Positions 1-11,297 of a DNA stretch of 64,000 bases are shown here, one piece after another (the first letter of the stretch is position 1; each line of letters starts with the position of its first letter). Below the pieces are notes generated by a model, which had not been told where the DNA came from, ran no database searches, and was given only the letters and a program-made list of their open reading frames with translations. A program made the position numbers and the translations under genes. The DNA is taken from positions 22,330 to 86,329 of the forward strand of contig KB297541.1 in the NCBI GenBank assembly GCA_000328365.1, written 5' to 3'. This DNA comes from Capitella teleta. Its lineage: Eukaryota; Annelida; Polychaeta; Capitellidae.

Positions 1-502
1 AATGGCATTAGAGTCATTCACCATAGCAACGGAGTCATCGCTACACGGTGTTTCATTTAAATGTGATTTCGAGAAGAAGGAAAAGAAGAAAACCTTGCTG
101 CACCGAGATTCATTCTGTTGGGTTTATCGACTTACTCACGACCTCTCAGACCCCGAAAAAAAATGCGCATAGGAGAAAACGAGGAAATTCGGTCAAGTGA
201 AACTGATCGGAAATTTCATGTTATGAAAATTAAAAAAAAAAAAAGTTTCTAGAACTTTTACTGCGTGCATCAGGCGACTGTGTTTGGCGGTTCTTCAAGC
301 CAAACACGGATTGAGCGCCGATCCATTTTGCTGCCGGTGGATGGATTATGTCAGATTAACAGTGAGATCCGCTCCCTAAATGTGTGGTAAATAATATGAT
401 CGCCTTATTCAACGGCTGGCGTTTGTGTTAGGCCGCTATCTAAACGACAGTGGAACTGTTTAATGCTTATGAATAACGAGAACCTTATTTTCCTCTTCTT
501 CT

Positions 503-534
<32 letters not shown>

Positions 535-882
535 CTTTTTCTTTGTGCAGGCGTAGGCACTGATAACTGCATCAACATTCTTGGTGAACCATTGTGGCAC
601 TTCAGTCTATTATGTAATCTCTGTATGATTCAGAGGACGTTTTGATCCAATTCAGAGAACCCCATAGTTTGACAGAGACCTTAAGTCCCTGCCAAAATAT
701 TGATATTATAATACTCATGCTATACAGAGTCGTTATAAAAATATATGCACACCTAATGCATATCAATAGTATTTATAAAAACACTCGATGTGTTTGACTT
801 GGTAAATACGAAGGAAGAGTTGTTTTTCTTAGAACACTACATGGAAGGACTCCTTCAGGTCGACGTTAACTTCTAGCTCAAG
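1..882. other. sequence 3' of CIMAP1, no gene recognised
   Basis: This is the region downstream of the CIMAP1 stop. It holds a T tract of about 30 bases at 505-534 and a variant polyadenylation signal, ATTAAA on the minus strand, near 457-462, which could serve CIMAP1. No protein or RNA gene is supported. Confidence 0.4.
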
Positions 883-1812
883 CTAAAACGTAATATTTTC
901 ATATGACGTAATGTGACCCACCCTTTCCGGAGCATGTGCTCCTGGTCCCGGTTTCTTGGTGTTGTCTCCAGGAGGGACATTTCGTCCCGTTAAACTGTAT
1001 CCAGCTGACTTCGGTCTATAGACGTTCGGCGAAGGTGTGCCGTATGTTCCAGGGCCAGGAGTCTAGAGGGCGTTACAGTATGTAAATAAATATGATGCAA
1101 TGCTTGTATTTTGCATTATGTATAACTGCACTGGTATTATGGAGAATAGTTTTCACTTGAATTTGAGTTGAGTTATATTGCTCACCTTGGATAAATCTTG
1201 GCAGAAGCTTCCAATTTGGCTCCTCCCAACCATAGAGTATCCAGGGGCTGACTTTTTGCCTGAGCGAACCGTGCTTCCAATCATCCTGTCCAGGGTGTAA
1301 GCATTTGGGCCTGAGATAAGAAATGCACACATAATGAATGGTTGTCAGTCTCCGTTTGTGAGTAAATTACAGCTCTATTAATATGTTAACTGGTCAAATG
1401 AAGTGTCACCTGGAGTTTTGTCTCTCCTTGCCAATGCTGTTCGCTTCCTGAATGAGTAGGATGGTGCACGCTGGTAGGACGATGAACCGTGGTTTCTCTC
1501 AGGTGAGTATGCTCCTGGTCCCGGTACAACCAGGCCTGCTGTCATCGGTCTTCGGTCAGCGAGCGAAATGTGAGGGGTACCATCCTTGCCGTCTTTGTAG
1601 ATCTTGTGCTGGGGGAGGTAGATCGGTCCCGGACTGCAGCTTCGTTTGTTATCTTGGATGCGCAGACCGAGGTAGTAGCCTGGTGCTTTGCTGTGCGTAC
1701 TTCGCGAATCGTGGCCAACCTGCCCCGTTAAATTGGGGAGGGCGTAGCAAGGCCCAGGTCCCTTATACGAGGCCATGACGGGGCCTCTGGGTAGGGTGTA
1801 TTGGTACACCAT
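883..1812 (-). CDS. CIMAP1: CIMAP1/ODF3-like ciliary microtubule-associated protein (SHIPPO repeats)
   Basis: Three exons, 1410-1812, 1186-1310 and 883-1062, join in phase with GT-AG introns to give about 235 residues. The protein opens with PRGPVMASYKGPGPCY, very like vertebrate ODF3 (PRGPIMALY). It carries six proline-glycine SHIPPO repeats: GPGPCY, SPGPIY, PGPGAY, TPGPNAY, TPGPGTY and PGPGAH. Human ODF3 (CIMAP1A) is 254 residues, so the length fits. Members of this family bind axonemal microtubules or outer dense fibres in sperm tails and cilia. The last ten residues (after APER) could be intron read-through, because a possible donor GTGGGT follows that motif; a short further exon is therefore not excluded. 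The next gene in the same direction is quaking, more than 6 kb away, so there is no sign of shared regulation. The family is secure; the exact paralogue is less so. Confidence 0.88.
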
Positions 1813-2180
1813 GGTGTCTGGTGAATTACGGTTGCTTCAAGTCAAGTGAAGAAAGATTCAGCAATTTCTGGCTGCGGCCATCAGCGTGCGACGCAGAGAG
1901 AAAGAGAGAGCTGTGTTGCCGGAGGCACCCAGTAAACCTTCACAAGACAAGTGTCTTTGTCGATCCTCTTTGCTGTCAGGACTTTTTCTCTTCAGTGAGT
2001 TAATATCGCATTCTCTGCCCCAGGAAACGAGCCTATCACAAACTCTCACAGATCACTCTCTATAGGCAAAAGGGAAAGAATGCGAAGATCAAATAGCATC
2101 GCAGGCAGCCTCATCTTGAGTTCCAGCAGAAAGCTGAAATTAGAATAAATTTGCATTGCAGCTATTTATAAGAATAGTAT

Positions 2181-2200
2181 ACATACATACATACATACAT
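2181..2200. repeat. ATAC/CATA microsatellite
   Basis: About five tandem copies of a 4-base unit (ACAT), followed by AAAAT repeats to about 2213. It lies upstream of the CIMAP1 start. Confidence 0.8.
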
Positions 2201-2499
2201 AAAATAAAATAAAACACCAATGACTCTCAGCCAACATATTCAAGAAGGCGTTTAGCTGAACATGAAATCGTCAAAAGATGACTGTCGGTCGCCTACTCCG
2301 GAGTCTGAATGCTATGGCATTGTATAAGCTTCCAGTCGTGTAATGACATTAGAACGAAAACCCTTTTTTTTTTCACAAAGCAACTAATAGGTTTTACCGT
2401 TAATCTGTAAATAACATGGTGTTTTATGGATTAAATTCAATTAAATTCAAGCAGAGACGCTTTCTTTAACTATTAATATTTACCAAGTGGTCCGAACAG

Positions 2500-2865
2500 G
2501 GGCCGATTCCAGAAAGAAGTGGTAAAACTAAGTTCGGGGAGTTAAGTTGACTAAAACGATTCCAGAAACAAACTTAAGTCCTCTAGACCCTGCAAAACTT
2601 AAGTGACCTCTCCACCTGACTTAAATCAAACTTAATGAATTCAAGATAGCGCCGATCAGAAGACGCCGGATTAATGCTATAGTGTCAACACCTAGAAGGA
2701 GTCTTCTAGGTCTAGCCAAATCCGATTTAGATTGTTTACGCTACTTAAGTGAAGTTCAGCAATAATGCCGTAAATGCCTCTGTAGAATCGACTTATAACT
2801 TGAAAACTAACTTAACGCCTGGAGGACTTAAGTCCCAAAGTTAAGTTTCTTTCTGGAATCGGCCC
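2500..2865. mobile_element. PIF/Harbinger-like MITE with CAG target duplication
   Basis: The left end reads GGGCCGATTCCAGAAAGAA and the right end is its near-perfect inverse (TTCTTTCTGGAATCGGCCC). The ends are flanked by CAG at 2497-2499 and 2866-2868. The interior is full of CTTAAGT/ACTTAAG-type words but has no coding potential. A 3-bp duplication and G-rich ends starting GGGCC suit a non-autonomous PIF/Harbinger element. The boundaries are seen directly; the superfamily is inferred, since Harbinger elements more often duplicate TWA-type sites. Confidence 0.7.
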
Positions 2866-3107
2866 CAGGTGATCATCACACTTTCAAGTTGATAGCAAAG
2901 ATCTTCTCAGTTATTGTGGACATGAATGGATAAGTGGAGATTAGTGGGAGTTTCTGGTTTTTTTTGTTTTTTTTTTTTTTTTTTTTGTACAACATTTGCC
3001 CAAAAACCTATTGTGTGACATTATGCACATGCAATCATAATTTATGGGCTCTGCAGTCTTGGTGTTTTTACGTATATTAAAATTATTCAATGTCCAATGT
3101 TTTAACT

Positions 3108-3353
3108 GGCACCGTTGGTCGAGTGGTAAACGAGCGTTGGAATCTCTTACAAGCTCGGTGCCAGTGGGTCAGCGTTTGATTCCCCGAACGTGAAGAATGG
3201 TACCTAGGTACATGTACATGTACTTTCGAAAGTTCGAAATCTCATTGTAAATTCAGGTCAAATTAAAAATTCACGGATCCGTGTGCTCAAGCATTAAATC
3301 GAGGCGCCTCCTGGCCTCTGCCCCACAAGGGTTGCCAACCACGTTAGATAAAA
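3108..3353 (+). mobile_element. tRNA-derived SINE-like repeat
   Basis: A pol III A-box-like stretch (TGGTCGAGTGG, 3116-3126) is followed about 50 bases on by a B-box-like stretch (GTTTGATTCCC, 3174-3184). An AT-rich body and the unrelated tail ending near 3353 follow. This is the plan of a tRNA-derived SINE. The sequence does not close into a proper tRNA cloverleaf, so it is not called as a tRNA gene. No target duplication was found and the 3' end is approximate. Confidence 0.5.
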
Positions 3354-3359
3354 TGTATT

Positions 3360-3516
3360 ACCTCCACCGACAGGGGAGGTTATCATGCGCGTTTTCAACT
3401 GCCTACCTACCTGTCTGCCTGCCTGCCTGAGCACCCAGCATGTCATGCTGTGAAGCAGTCAGGAGTCAGTCCGCTGTGACGGAACAGAATTTCGCAAAGA
3501 ACTCCTCGGTGGAGGT
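3360..3516. mobile_element. 157-bp element with ACCTCCACCGA inverted ends
   Basis: The ends are exact inverted copies: ACCTCCACCGA at 3360-3370 and TCGGTGGAGGT at 3506-3516. The interior contains CCTGTCTGCCTGCCTGCCTG repeats and a hairpin near the left end. Short repeats with CCTCC-GGAGG ends and a TCTGTC/TTTG-rich core are common in marine invertebrate genomes. No coding sequence is present, and the family is not identified. Confidence 0.5.
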
Positions 3517-5579
3517 TTCTTCTATACGAGTGTATGCTTTCTAGTTATTTCTATAATATAATTTAATAATCAAAGTAAAATACTTGCCAATATCTGCGTC
3601 AAATATCACATTAATTAAGTTCAGTCCTTTATAATCAACGTGGTAAAGAAACAAAGAAAAATATCTGATATATCTTGTTATAATAATCATCCTTGTCAGC
3701 GCATAATATAATAATAATAATTAATAATCAAATAGTCTCATGAGATTATTTCAGAACGTAAAAGTTCTAAGATCGCGACCTGCCCAGCATCGATCGAGCG
3801 CAATCCAGATGAAAAATTAATCACCAAAGCGGGCCGTTAGCTCAATTAACCTCCACTCCTTGAAGCAACGCAGAATACACAGAGAAATGCCTGGATAAAC
3901 AATGGTCGCCTTGAAGGGAGAATACATGCATACGCAATGTGGAACCGTGCTTCTCGATGCACATTGATAAGTAATGGCGCCTGCTACTGGCATTAAGGTA
4001 ATAACATGCTAGTAATTATTACTAAGAATTGGGTAGATACAAACTGATGTGCATGCTTCCTTACGGCGCACGCTTTGTGCTACTTTATATCACCATAGGC
4101 TAAATATCGCTCGTCTATGTTATCCCCTTAAATTCCATGGAAGCTATAGATCGGGAATGTCACAGAGATCGAGGGACGATCACACACGGAAGAAGGGGTC
4201 TGATGATCGCGCAAGAAACGTTAGGGTCGGTGACACCAGTTGATGGCGAGACTCAGAGCTAAAGGGACACGCGTTTCGTTGCTTTAACAATGTTTATGAT
4301 TTTATTTTTCATGGGGAGTGGTGTTCAATCGACGATTAACTGAGTGAAACATATATCCTGTTGATGTGTATCTATAATATCGGGAGATGACATGCAGTAC
4401 ACAGATTTATGGGAGATTTATACTATAAAATATAAGTTATTCCATTTATATGCTCAGTAAATTTACGGTGAAAATCACTTCAATGTGTACAAAGCAGTTA
4501 TCACTCACATGCACGCGGGTACTCACCATATTCCACAACTGAGAGTCTATCCGACCAAGATGCCGCCGCGTGCAGGACTTGTTGACGGTGGTAGTCAGGG
4601 AGTGCAGCCGCGCCAACAGCGACCAACGACTCCTTAGAAACTGCCGGCGGCGATGAACGAATCAAATCAATCGACCAATTAAGGCGCAAAAAAACTCCTA
4701 AGCCACCTTCAAGACCACTGGCCGCTCAGCAAACAGTTCTAAGCATATTAGATTAACATAATGCCCCAAGATTTTCACGCCAAATCAATAACCGATTGAG
4801 GAGCACAATTTTATGATCGAGAAATACAATTTGGACTGTTTGCGGCCTTTAAGCCTCTCCATACCATGAACCAGGTTGTGTGCTATATAGCAGGAGGCTC
4901 TGTAAATATGAGACTGTTCACAATTCGAAATGAACATTAATATTGCGATGAATCGGCTGTGCGACTCTCTATTGTTGTTATACGTGGTTACTAGTATGCA
5001 TGGTAGTGATTGTCTATTGAGGTGATTTCCTGTGAGTGAGTGCCTGTGATGAACAATTTGCGTCGAGATTATCACATCGTCGAGCCCCATAGCCCGATTC
5101 TATGCCATAGCCCATGAGCGTTGTCTAAACCGGGTTTTGCAGCGTGGCATCATCGACAATCGTCGTACATCCACCACCACTGCACTCGGCTACAACACGA
5201 ATCCGCTCACAGTGAAAGAATCATAAAAGTCCCCAAAAAAGATCAAGAACAACATATCGTCATCATTTCATCTCATCAGGCGACGACATGAACGCCAAAA
5301 ACATCATTTAACTCAATTGAAAACTCGGAAGGTGTTGAGATCTTAAAGATCAACCGTAATGCCCGAAATAACGCCAAAATCGCGAAATTTTAATTAATTA
5401 TTCCAACGCAAAATAATAATTACCTGATATCTTTTACATGGTAAAAAATGAGTCACGAACAGCGCATATCCGGTGGTTTTGATTCTCCCGCCAAATTGGT
5501 TTGGTTCGCATAATTATTTGCCGCTAGTGGATCTACGAATGACGTCATAAGAGTCCAGGAATACCGCGACGCGAGCCGC

Positions 5580-5581
<2 letters not shown>

Positions 5582-5614
<33 letters not shown>
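5582..5614. repeat. A33 homopolymer
   Basis: A run of 33 A, directly followed by an X-box-like palindrome. No retroposed gene body is recognised beside it. Confidence 0.9.
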
Positions 5615-5615
<1 letters not shown>

Positions 5616-5616
<1 letters not shown>

Positions 5617-5629
5617 TTGCTATGGTAAC
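5616..5629. promoter_or_regulatory. X-box-like RFX palindrome
   Basis: GTTGCTATGGTAAC fits the RFX-factor X-box pattern (GTNRCC/T, short spacer, RGYAAC). It lies 3.8 kb upstream of the CIMAP1 start, so a link to that ciliary gene is only a possibility. Confidence 0.35.
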
Positions 5630-6673
5630 GGATCAACACAAACGATTCGACTTCATCGTTTCGAGTCGGAAAATGATGACAATATTTTTTTTTCACACGC
5701 CATGGTCATGCAACGATAAGCTTTTCGTCCCATTGCATTAACAGTGTATTTTGTTCCCAAAATACTCAACTATCAGGTGATATTCGATGTTACCTAAGGA
5801 GGCCGCGTGATAGAGAACCAAATGAACATTCTCTTTGTGATATTACATATTACCTAACATTCGAGTGATCATTTTCACATCCATGGCGGACATGTCGGTC
5901 AACCTTATTTGACAGTTCGCATCCATTTGATTTGATCTTTCTCTGCTTTGCCTCAGTTGAAACACGAAATCTCATTCAAATTCTTGGAATGCGGGTGGCC
6001 TGCAAACATATTCGACCAGCACAAGACATAATGTTATCCAGAGAAAAAACTTTAGATTAACTCTTAATAATTAACTCTCATTAATTTGTGACTAGCAATA
6101 TGCAATAATCGTGAAATGATAATCAACTCTTCTATAGACCCACATTAACTTTGTAGGCCTACGGGGCGAATTTTAGTTGATCTACGTCGTAAATATTAAT
6201 CCACATTGATCTAATCATAACGTTAGTTCACAACTATGAATATTCCAGGTGAGTTCCAAAGAGTGATTTATTAGAGCTCCATCGAACTGCATAGTGACTA
6301 GTCAATGTTATAACTAATAATTACTAATTCAAAATCATAGAATTATAAAGGAGTAACGGTAACCCCACGCTTGAAAAGGAAGTAAGCGAATTTGGCATTA
6401 AACCAGCCATTAGCAAGCATAATATTGGTAATCAATGTAACATATAATAATATTATAATATTATACTGGTCTTTCTGGGAAGGCTGTTGTATACGTAGTC
6501 ACTTCGACGATATCATGCACGTCTGACATAAAATTCATACTATACTGTGAGTGAAGATACAGAAGAGGTACCCTGAGTCCAGATTTGCCCAAAGATGGTA
6601 AGTTTTTCATAATTTGACCATTTTCGGTGCGTCGAAACCGGAATATTCTGTAATCGAATGAACAAATGACAGG

Positions 6674-6687
6674 GTTGCCATGGCAAC
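6674..6687. promoter_or_regulatory. perfect X-box palindrome
   Basis: GTTGCCATGGCAAC is a perfect inverted repeat and a canonical RFX site. No promoter is known beside it. Confidence 0.4.
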
Positions 6688-8077
6688 GGTTGGTGCGTAA
6701 AGGAAGTTGGAACTCTTGTCCGTGACGTTATGATTTTTGGGCATCCCACGTACCGGCGATATCATAACGCTTTTCTTGCGGCAGTGATAATCCTGATACA
6801 AAAGGAGTAAATGAGTAACCTGATTCTATTGCTGAGAAATACCTGATTTAAAAGGCCTTCCAATACATTATACGATGTACACAATTCACGAATACAACAG
6901 ATTTTCAGAACACATGTACACCTTACCATTATTTAACTTATCTGCTAACAAAGTGCGAAGGAGGCCTACACGAAGGTCACGTGATGACGCACTTCGCAGG
7001 TATAATTCTCATATTAATCCTGACGCCATCACGTTCTTAACGCCATTTAATAAACAATAATCGAAATATTTTCAGTTGAACCAGTAGAGTATCTGCCGAG
7101 TCTTGGCTATGAGCTTGCATCTTTTACAACATTCGACTCCAAACAATGATGAATTATAGCAACGTCACAAATCCATAAATCATAACGCACTCTGAATCGG
7201 AGGTAGCAGAACAGTCTGCACTTCGCCATCTTTGAGACCACGACTCACCAAGTGGCAGCCATTCAAGCAGCGAAATTGATGGATTGCTGTTAGCGCCTCA
7301 TTTCTATGCTTCGGAGCCAACCTCCAAAGAAGTTCGCGTGCAATGGAGTCCGTTGTGGTATGCGTCCCACCCTCTTTATTAAAGCCACTCATAAAATATT
7401 ATCAAGATGCGTTTTTATGACCTTTCTTGCGTAATCTTCAGCAATATTCTCAGCTGAATACCAAGAATTTAACGATCGATTCTGACGCTAAAAACAAACA
7501 TTCCTCGATCAGGGAATGATGTATACTCTAAGGATACAAAAATTACCAACACGCAACTTGATTCAACATTGATAAAATCTTTATGGGCGATGTATACGAT
7601 GTCTGATGCCGTGTTTAACAGCCGAGGTGCCACGCACGCAAGCACACGGCTCCATGCTGCAAAGCCTCTAACGGTGTATACGGCACTTAGTTAACACGTT
7701 GCCCTTACGTTCATTAACGTTTCAAATCCACAGCTTGCTTGCAGTTGCAATCAAGTGACAGTGAATGATACGTCTCTGTCGCGTTTCATTCTGATGCACC
7801 AAAAGCGTGCAATTCAACACCGAAACTAACGCTCAATGAATAGAATATTTTTCTTCGGTTTAGCAGAAATCGAGGTCAAAATAATACTTGGAATACCAAG
7901 AATTCATTAGTTTCGATACTATAAGTTTCCTTCGAGTTTACGATTACTTTCATGAATTATGTGAAAGAAAGTAAATTGTTGTTGTATGGTGCCTTGCAAA
8001 TGATGTCATCTGCCTCTGCAGCCGAAATGTAAAGCAAAGGAAGAAAAAAAAAATTTAAAAATTCAACGACTAACAAT

Positions 8078-8083
8078 TTTATT
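8078..8083 (-). terminator. candidate distal polyadenylation signal of quaking
   Basis: AATAAA on the minus strand. Downstream in transcript order comes a U-rich tract (8041-8056 region), the usual arrangement around a poly(A) site. The plus-strand A-run asymmetry ends at the same point. Confidence 0.45.
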
Positions 8084-11000
8084 CAAAATTCTTGGCGAAG
8101 AATTCCTGGGGAAAAGAAAACTGACCACATTGTAGCGACATAAAAAAAAAAAAAAAATAAATTTAGATAAATCCCAATTATGTACACCCAGCGAATTACG
8201 AGGCCATAATAGTAATTATCATCTAACGTAAAAAATTACATGTAGTCATGATCCGATTAAAATATTTCATCCCAAAAATAGATTATAATTATGAGAATAT
8301 TCCTATAATATTACAAAATATAAAAGAAAATTGCTACAGAAAATCTATTAAAGATTTGAGACTCCGCCTCCGATAAGAAATGAAAAAAATAGAGGACTCA
8401 TGAAAGACATTGCAAAAAAAAATAAAAAAATATTGACGATAAAAATAGTCAGAATTGTGATCGATGCCAGTAAGTTAAGTACTAAGTTCGGATTTCCCCC
8501 TTTGAGCAAATTTACACAGATGCCAGCAATCTGTAGATATTATTGTCAATAAATGCGGTACAGCATTCGTCATTATTCTATCAGAGGCCAATTTGAGCAA
8601 CAGTTATTAAAGGGTGCAAATCACAGTCTAATAATCATCCTCTAATATTGCAGCCTGGCAAGAAAATGAAAAAAAAAAACAAAACACTAAATAAGGCCTC
8701 TTAAACACTACACCCATTGAGAGAGAAAAATAATTATTTTGTATTTTTGGCAAGTCTTTTGGCAGGAAACATGAAGTTATGAGACCATCCTATCCACGTC
8801 ACGGGTTAGCAAGCATTTGGTTTTAGTGAGGATAGCAAACCCAAGCAATGCTTTGTTTTTAGTAAAAGTGTATTTGATCTACGGTGATGTGCGTATTAAT
8901 TCTGTAATTAATTCCAAAATGCTATGAACCAGAGAGAAAACGATGAATAAAATATCGGCCTTAATTAAGGAGAGAGCATGAGCAGAACACAAGTCTAATT
9001 TAAAGCGTTTTTTGTTTGGAGGTCAGAAAAAAAGCGAATTGAACGTAAATAGCCAGAGCAAGAAGAAGTAGAAGGGTTAGCGACTGAATCACAGAAATGT
9101 TTTTTGCTTCACTACAAAATCTTTATTCAAAGAGGAAGAAAAACAAATTCTGCAAGTTATGCAAAACGCAAAAAGAGTACAAAAATGCTCGTATGGACAT
9201 AATGTCAACTAAATTGGTTAAAGATGAGTTAATGGTTAAACAGCTAATAAAACTGAAAAAGAGAGAGAAGGAAAAAAAAAAAAAAAAATTAAAAAAAAAA
9301 AACCCCAGGCACAAACACCTAGAGAAGTAGTAGTAGGAGCAAGAGCATTAATATCAGAAAGCACATTATTCTCAATTATTAATAATATATTATGACAAAA
9401 TTATTAATATTGTATTAGGATCTAAGGCGAGATTAGTAGAGCATCATTATGGATTGAGAAGGAGATTCAAATAAATGAGGAGGAGGTCAGTAAAGCTGCC
9501 TCCTCTTCTCCACAAGGAGGAGGAGGAGGAGGCGATGGGGCAATACAGTTAGTGAATGGTCTCAAGATCTCTGGATATTATGCTCAGCATTCATATACAA
9601 TACAAGACATAGGGGACTTGCAGCAAAGGACATACCAAAATAGTGTTTTTCTTTGTTTCCATTATCATTACAAAAACCATAATAAGGCAGATGGGTTTTG
9701 TTCTTGTGTTTTGTGTGGGAGACAAGTGGGGAAGGAAGAGGGACTTGTGCCCAACTGCCCACCGCACAAGGCACGTTTAACGAGGAAGACTGTTCAGGAC
9801 AAGGAGGCAGTGCATTTTGATATCTTGACCTATTCCCTAAATCCCCTCATAATATTAAGGCCTTCATGGTGAAGTAGCGTTCATTACATAATAATACTTT
9901 TGCTGCCAAAAATTGAAAAAAAAAAACATTAGGCAGAAATTATAAGAAAAAGCAAAGAAAATCAGAAAAACTCGCACAGAAAAAAAAGAAAAAAGAAATG
10001 GGACTTAATAATAGATAGAAGTCCTGCAGGAAAACGCATCTCAGTCTTTTGTTCATTTTGATTAAATATTTTTTTTTTGGTGCCTCATTCGTTCCCATGT
10101 ACTTGGGAAGAATTGGAAGAAAAAAAAAAGTGCAAAAAAAAAAAATAGAGGCTTTTTTAGTTTTTTTCATACATGTATCTTTGGGCTAATTAACATTAAA
10201 AAACAAAAATACACATTTGGGACCTAAACACCTGTGAAAATTGGCTTTGTAATAGTACGAGAATAAAAATTAACTGAATTATAATCAGAATAATAATAAT
10301 TATGCGGATATAAACATTCCTTAACTCAACTCAAAAAAACCCAAAATATACAAGGACACAAAATTAAAGAGAGAAAAAAAACCTAAATGGAAGACAGGAA
10401 TCCATCTGAGAGAAGAAAGAACAAAGACATCCCATAATAGTTCACGCACCCTTCCACGTTTAGAGCAAAAAACAAAAAACAAATTAATAATAATTCAAAA
10501 ATCCTGCTGTGAAATTTGGGAGTCGTTGAGTATTTTGAGTAAATGATATGCAACAACAATGATAACAAACGGTGCATATTACCAGTCAAGTAAGAGATTT
10601 CCTCCTCGGGACACTAGAGCTTAGAAGTAGCAGCGGAAGAATAAGCACAAGTCTGCAGCAGAGCAGCGGAGGTCATCATTGCCCCAGCACCAAATGAGTT
10701 AACACAGATTAATTGCAATTAATGCTGCTCGCTGTCTGTGGTCGATTCACAACGCCATGGGTGGGGGGGGCTCCGGTGGCGGATGCACTGCCGCGAGGTG
10801 ACGTGGATGCAGGAAGGTGGTCGTGGGTTAGTCAGACTGCCAAGTGGCTAGCTGCAGGTTACGGGAGGAAAAAAAAAATCAGTTAGTCAAAAGGTATTAA
10901 ATACGATATGAATCATGAATGGCTTTTTTGTACTCAACGCTTGTCCGTTTGGGGGAGAGATTATTTTAGCAGCAAGGGCGGCGACGCATGTTTTGTGAGG

Positions 11001-11291
11001 ACGTGAAAGAGGCTGGTCAGCCCCCAAACGACAAGGGTTAATAAACGCCTGAGTTAGTGAATGATTTAATTTGTCCCGCTAATACAAAATCTACATGGGC
11101 GCTAATGAAATTACAATTAAATTGAATCAGAAAATGAAAACCAAAAGCACGAAATATGAATAAAAAAATCATGTGATGGGAATAAGGAGGAAGTTGGTGG
11201 AAGAGTAAGAAGAGGAGGAGGAAACAGGAGAAGGAGGAGGAGGAGAGCATCAATAAATGAATTGTCAAAAAGGTATAATATAAAAATTCTA

Positions 11292-11297
11292 TTTATT
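11292..11297 (-). terminator. candidate proximal polyadenylation signal of quaking
   Basis: AATAAA on the minus strand, 2.4 kb after the quaking stop codon. It could end a shorter 3'UTR. Confidence 0.3.

Larger units (their letters stand above)
3540..8040. other. intergenic DNA between CIMAP1 and quaking 3' region
   Basis: No gene is recognised here. It holds an A33 tract (5582-5614), two palindromic X-box-like motifs (5616-5629, 6674-6687), and ends of a possible inverted repeat built on CGTTATGATT (6725-7188). The open frames present are short and give no family match. Confidence 0.5.

Noticed and set aside
540-645. Strong plus-strand acceptor (T tract then GTGCAG) followed by a short open frame
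   Set aside because: No matching exon, donor or protein family; the T tract alone makes such sites.
3108-3184. Possible tRNA gene
   Set aside because: A and B boxes are degenerate and the arms do not pair as a cloverleaf; SINE-like repeat is a better reading.
9552-9872. 106-residue plus-strand open frame
   Set aside because: Lies in the block read as the antisense of the quaking 3'UTR; no recognised motif.
9432-11058. Significant enrichment of quaking-binding ACUAAY sites
   Set aside because: Five sites against roughly three expected for this composition is not convincing; kept only as a note.
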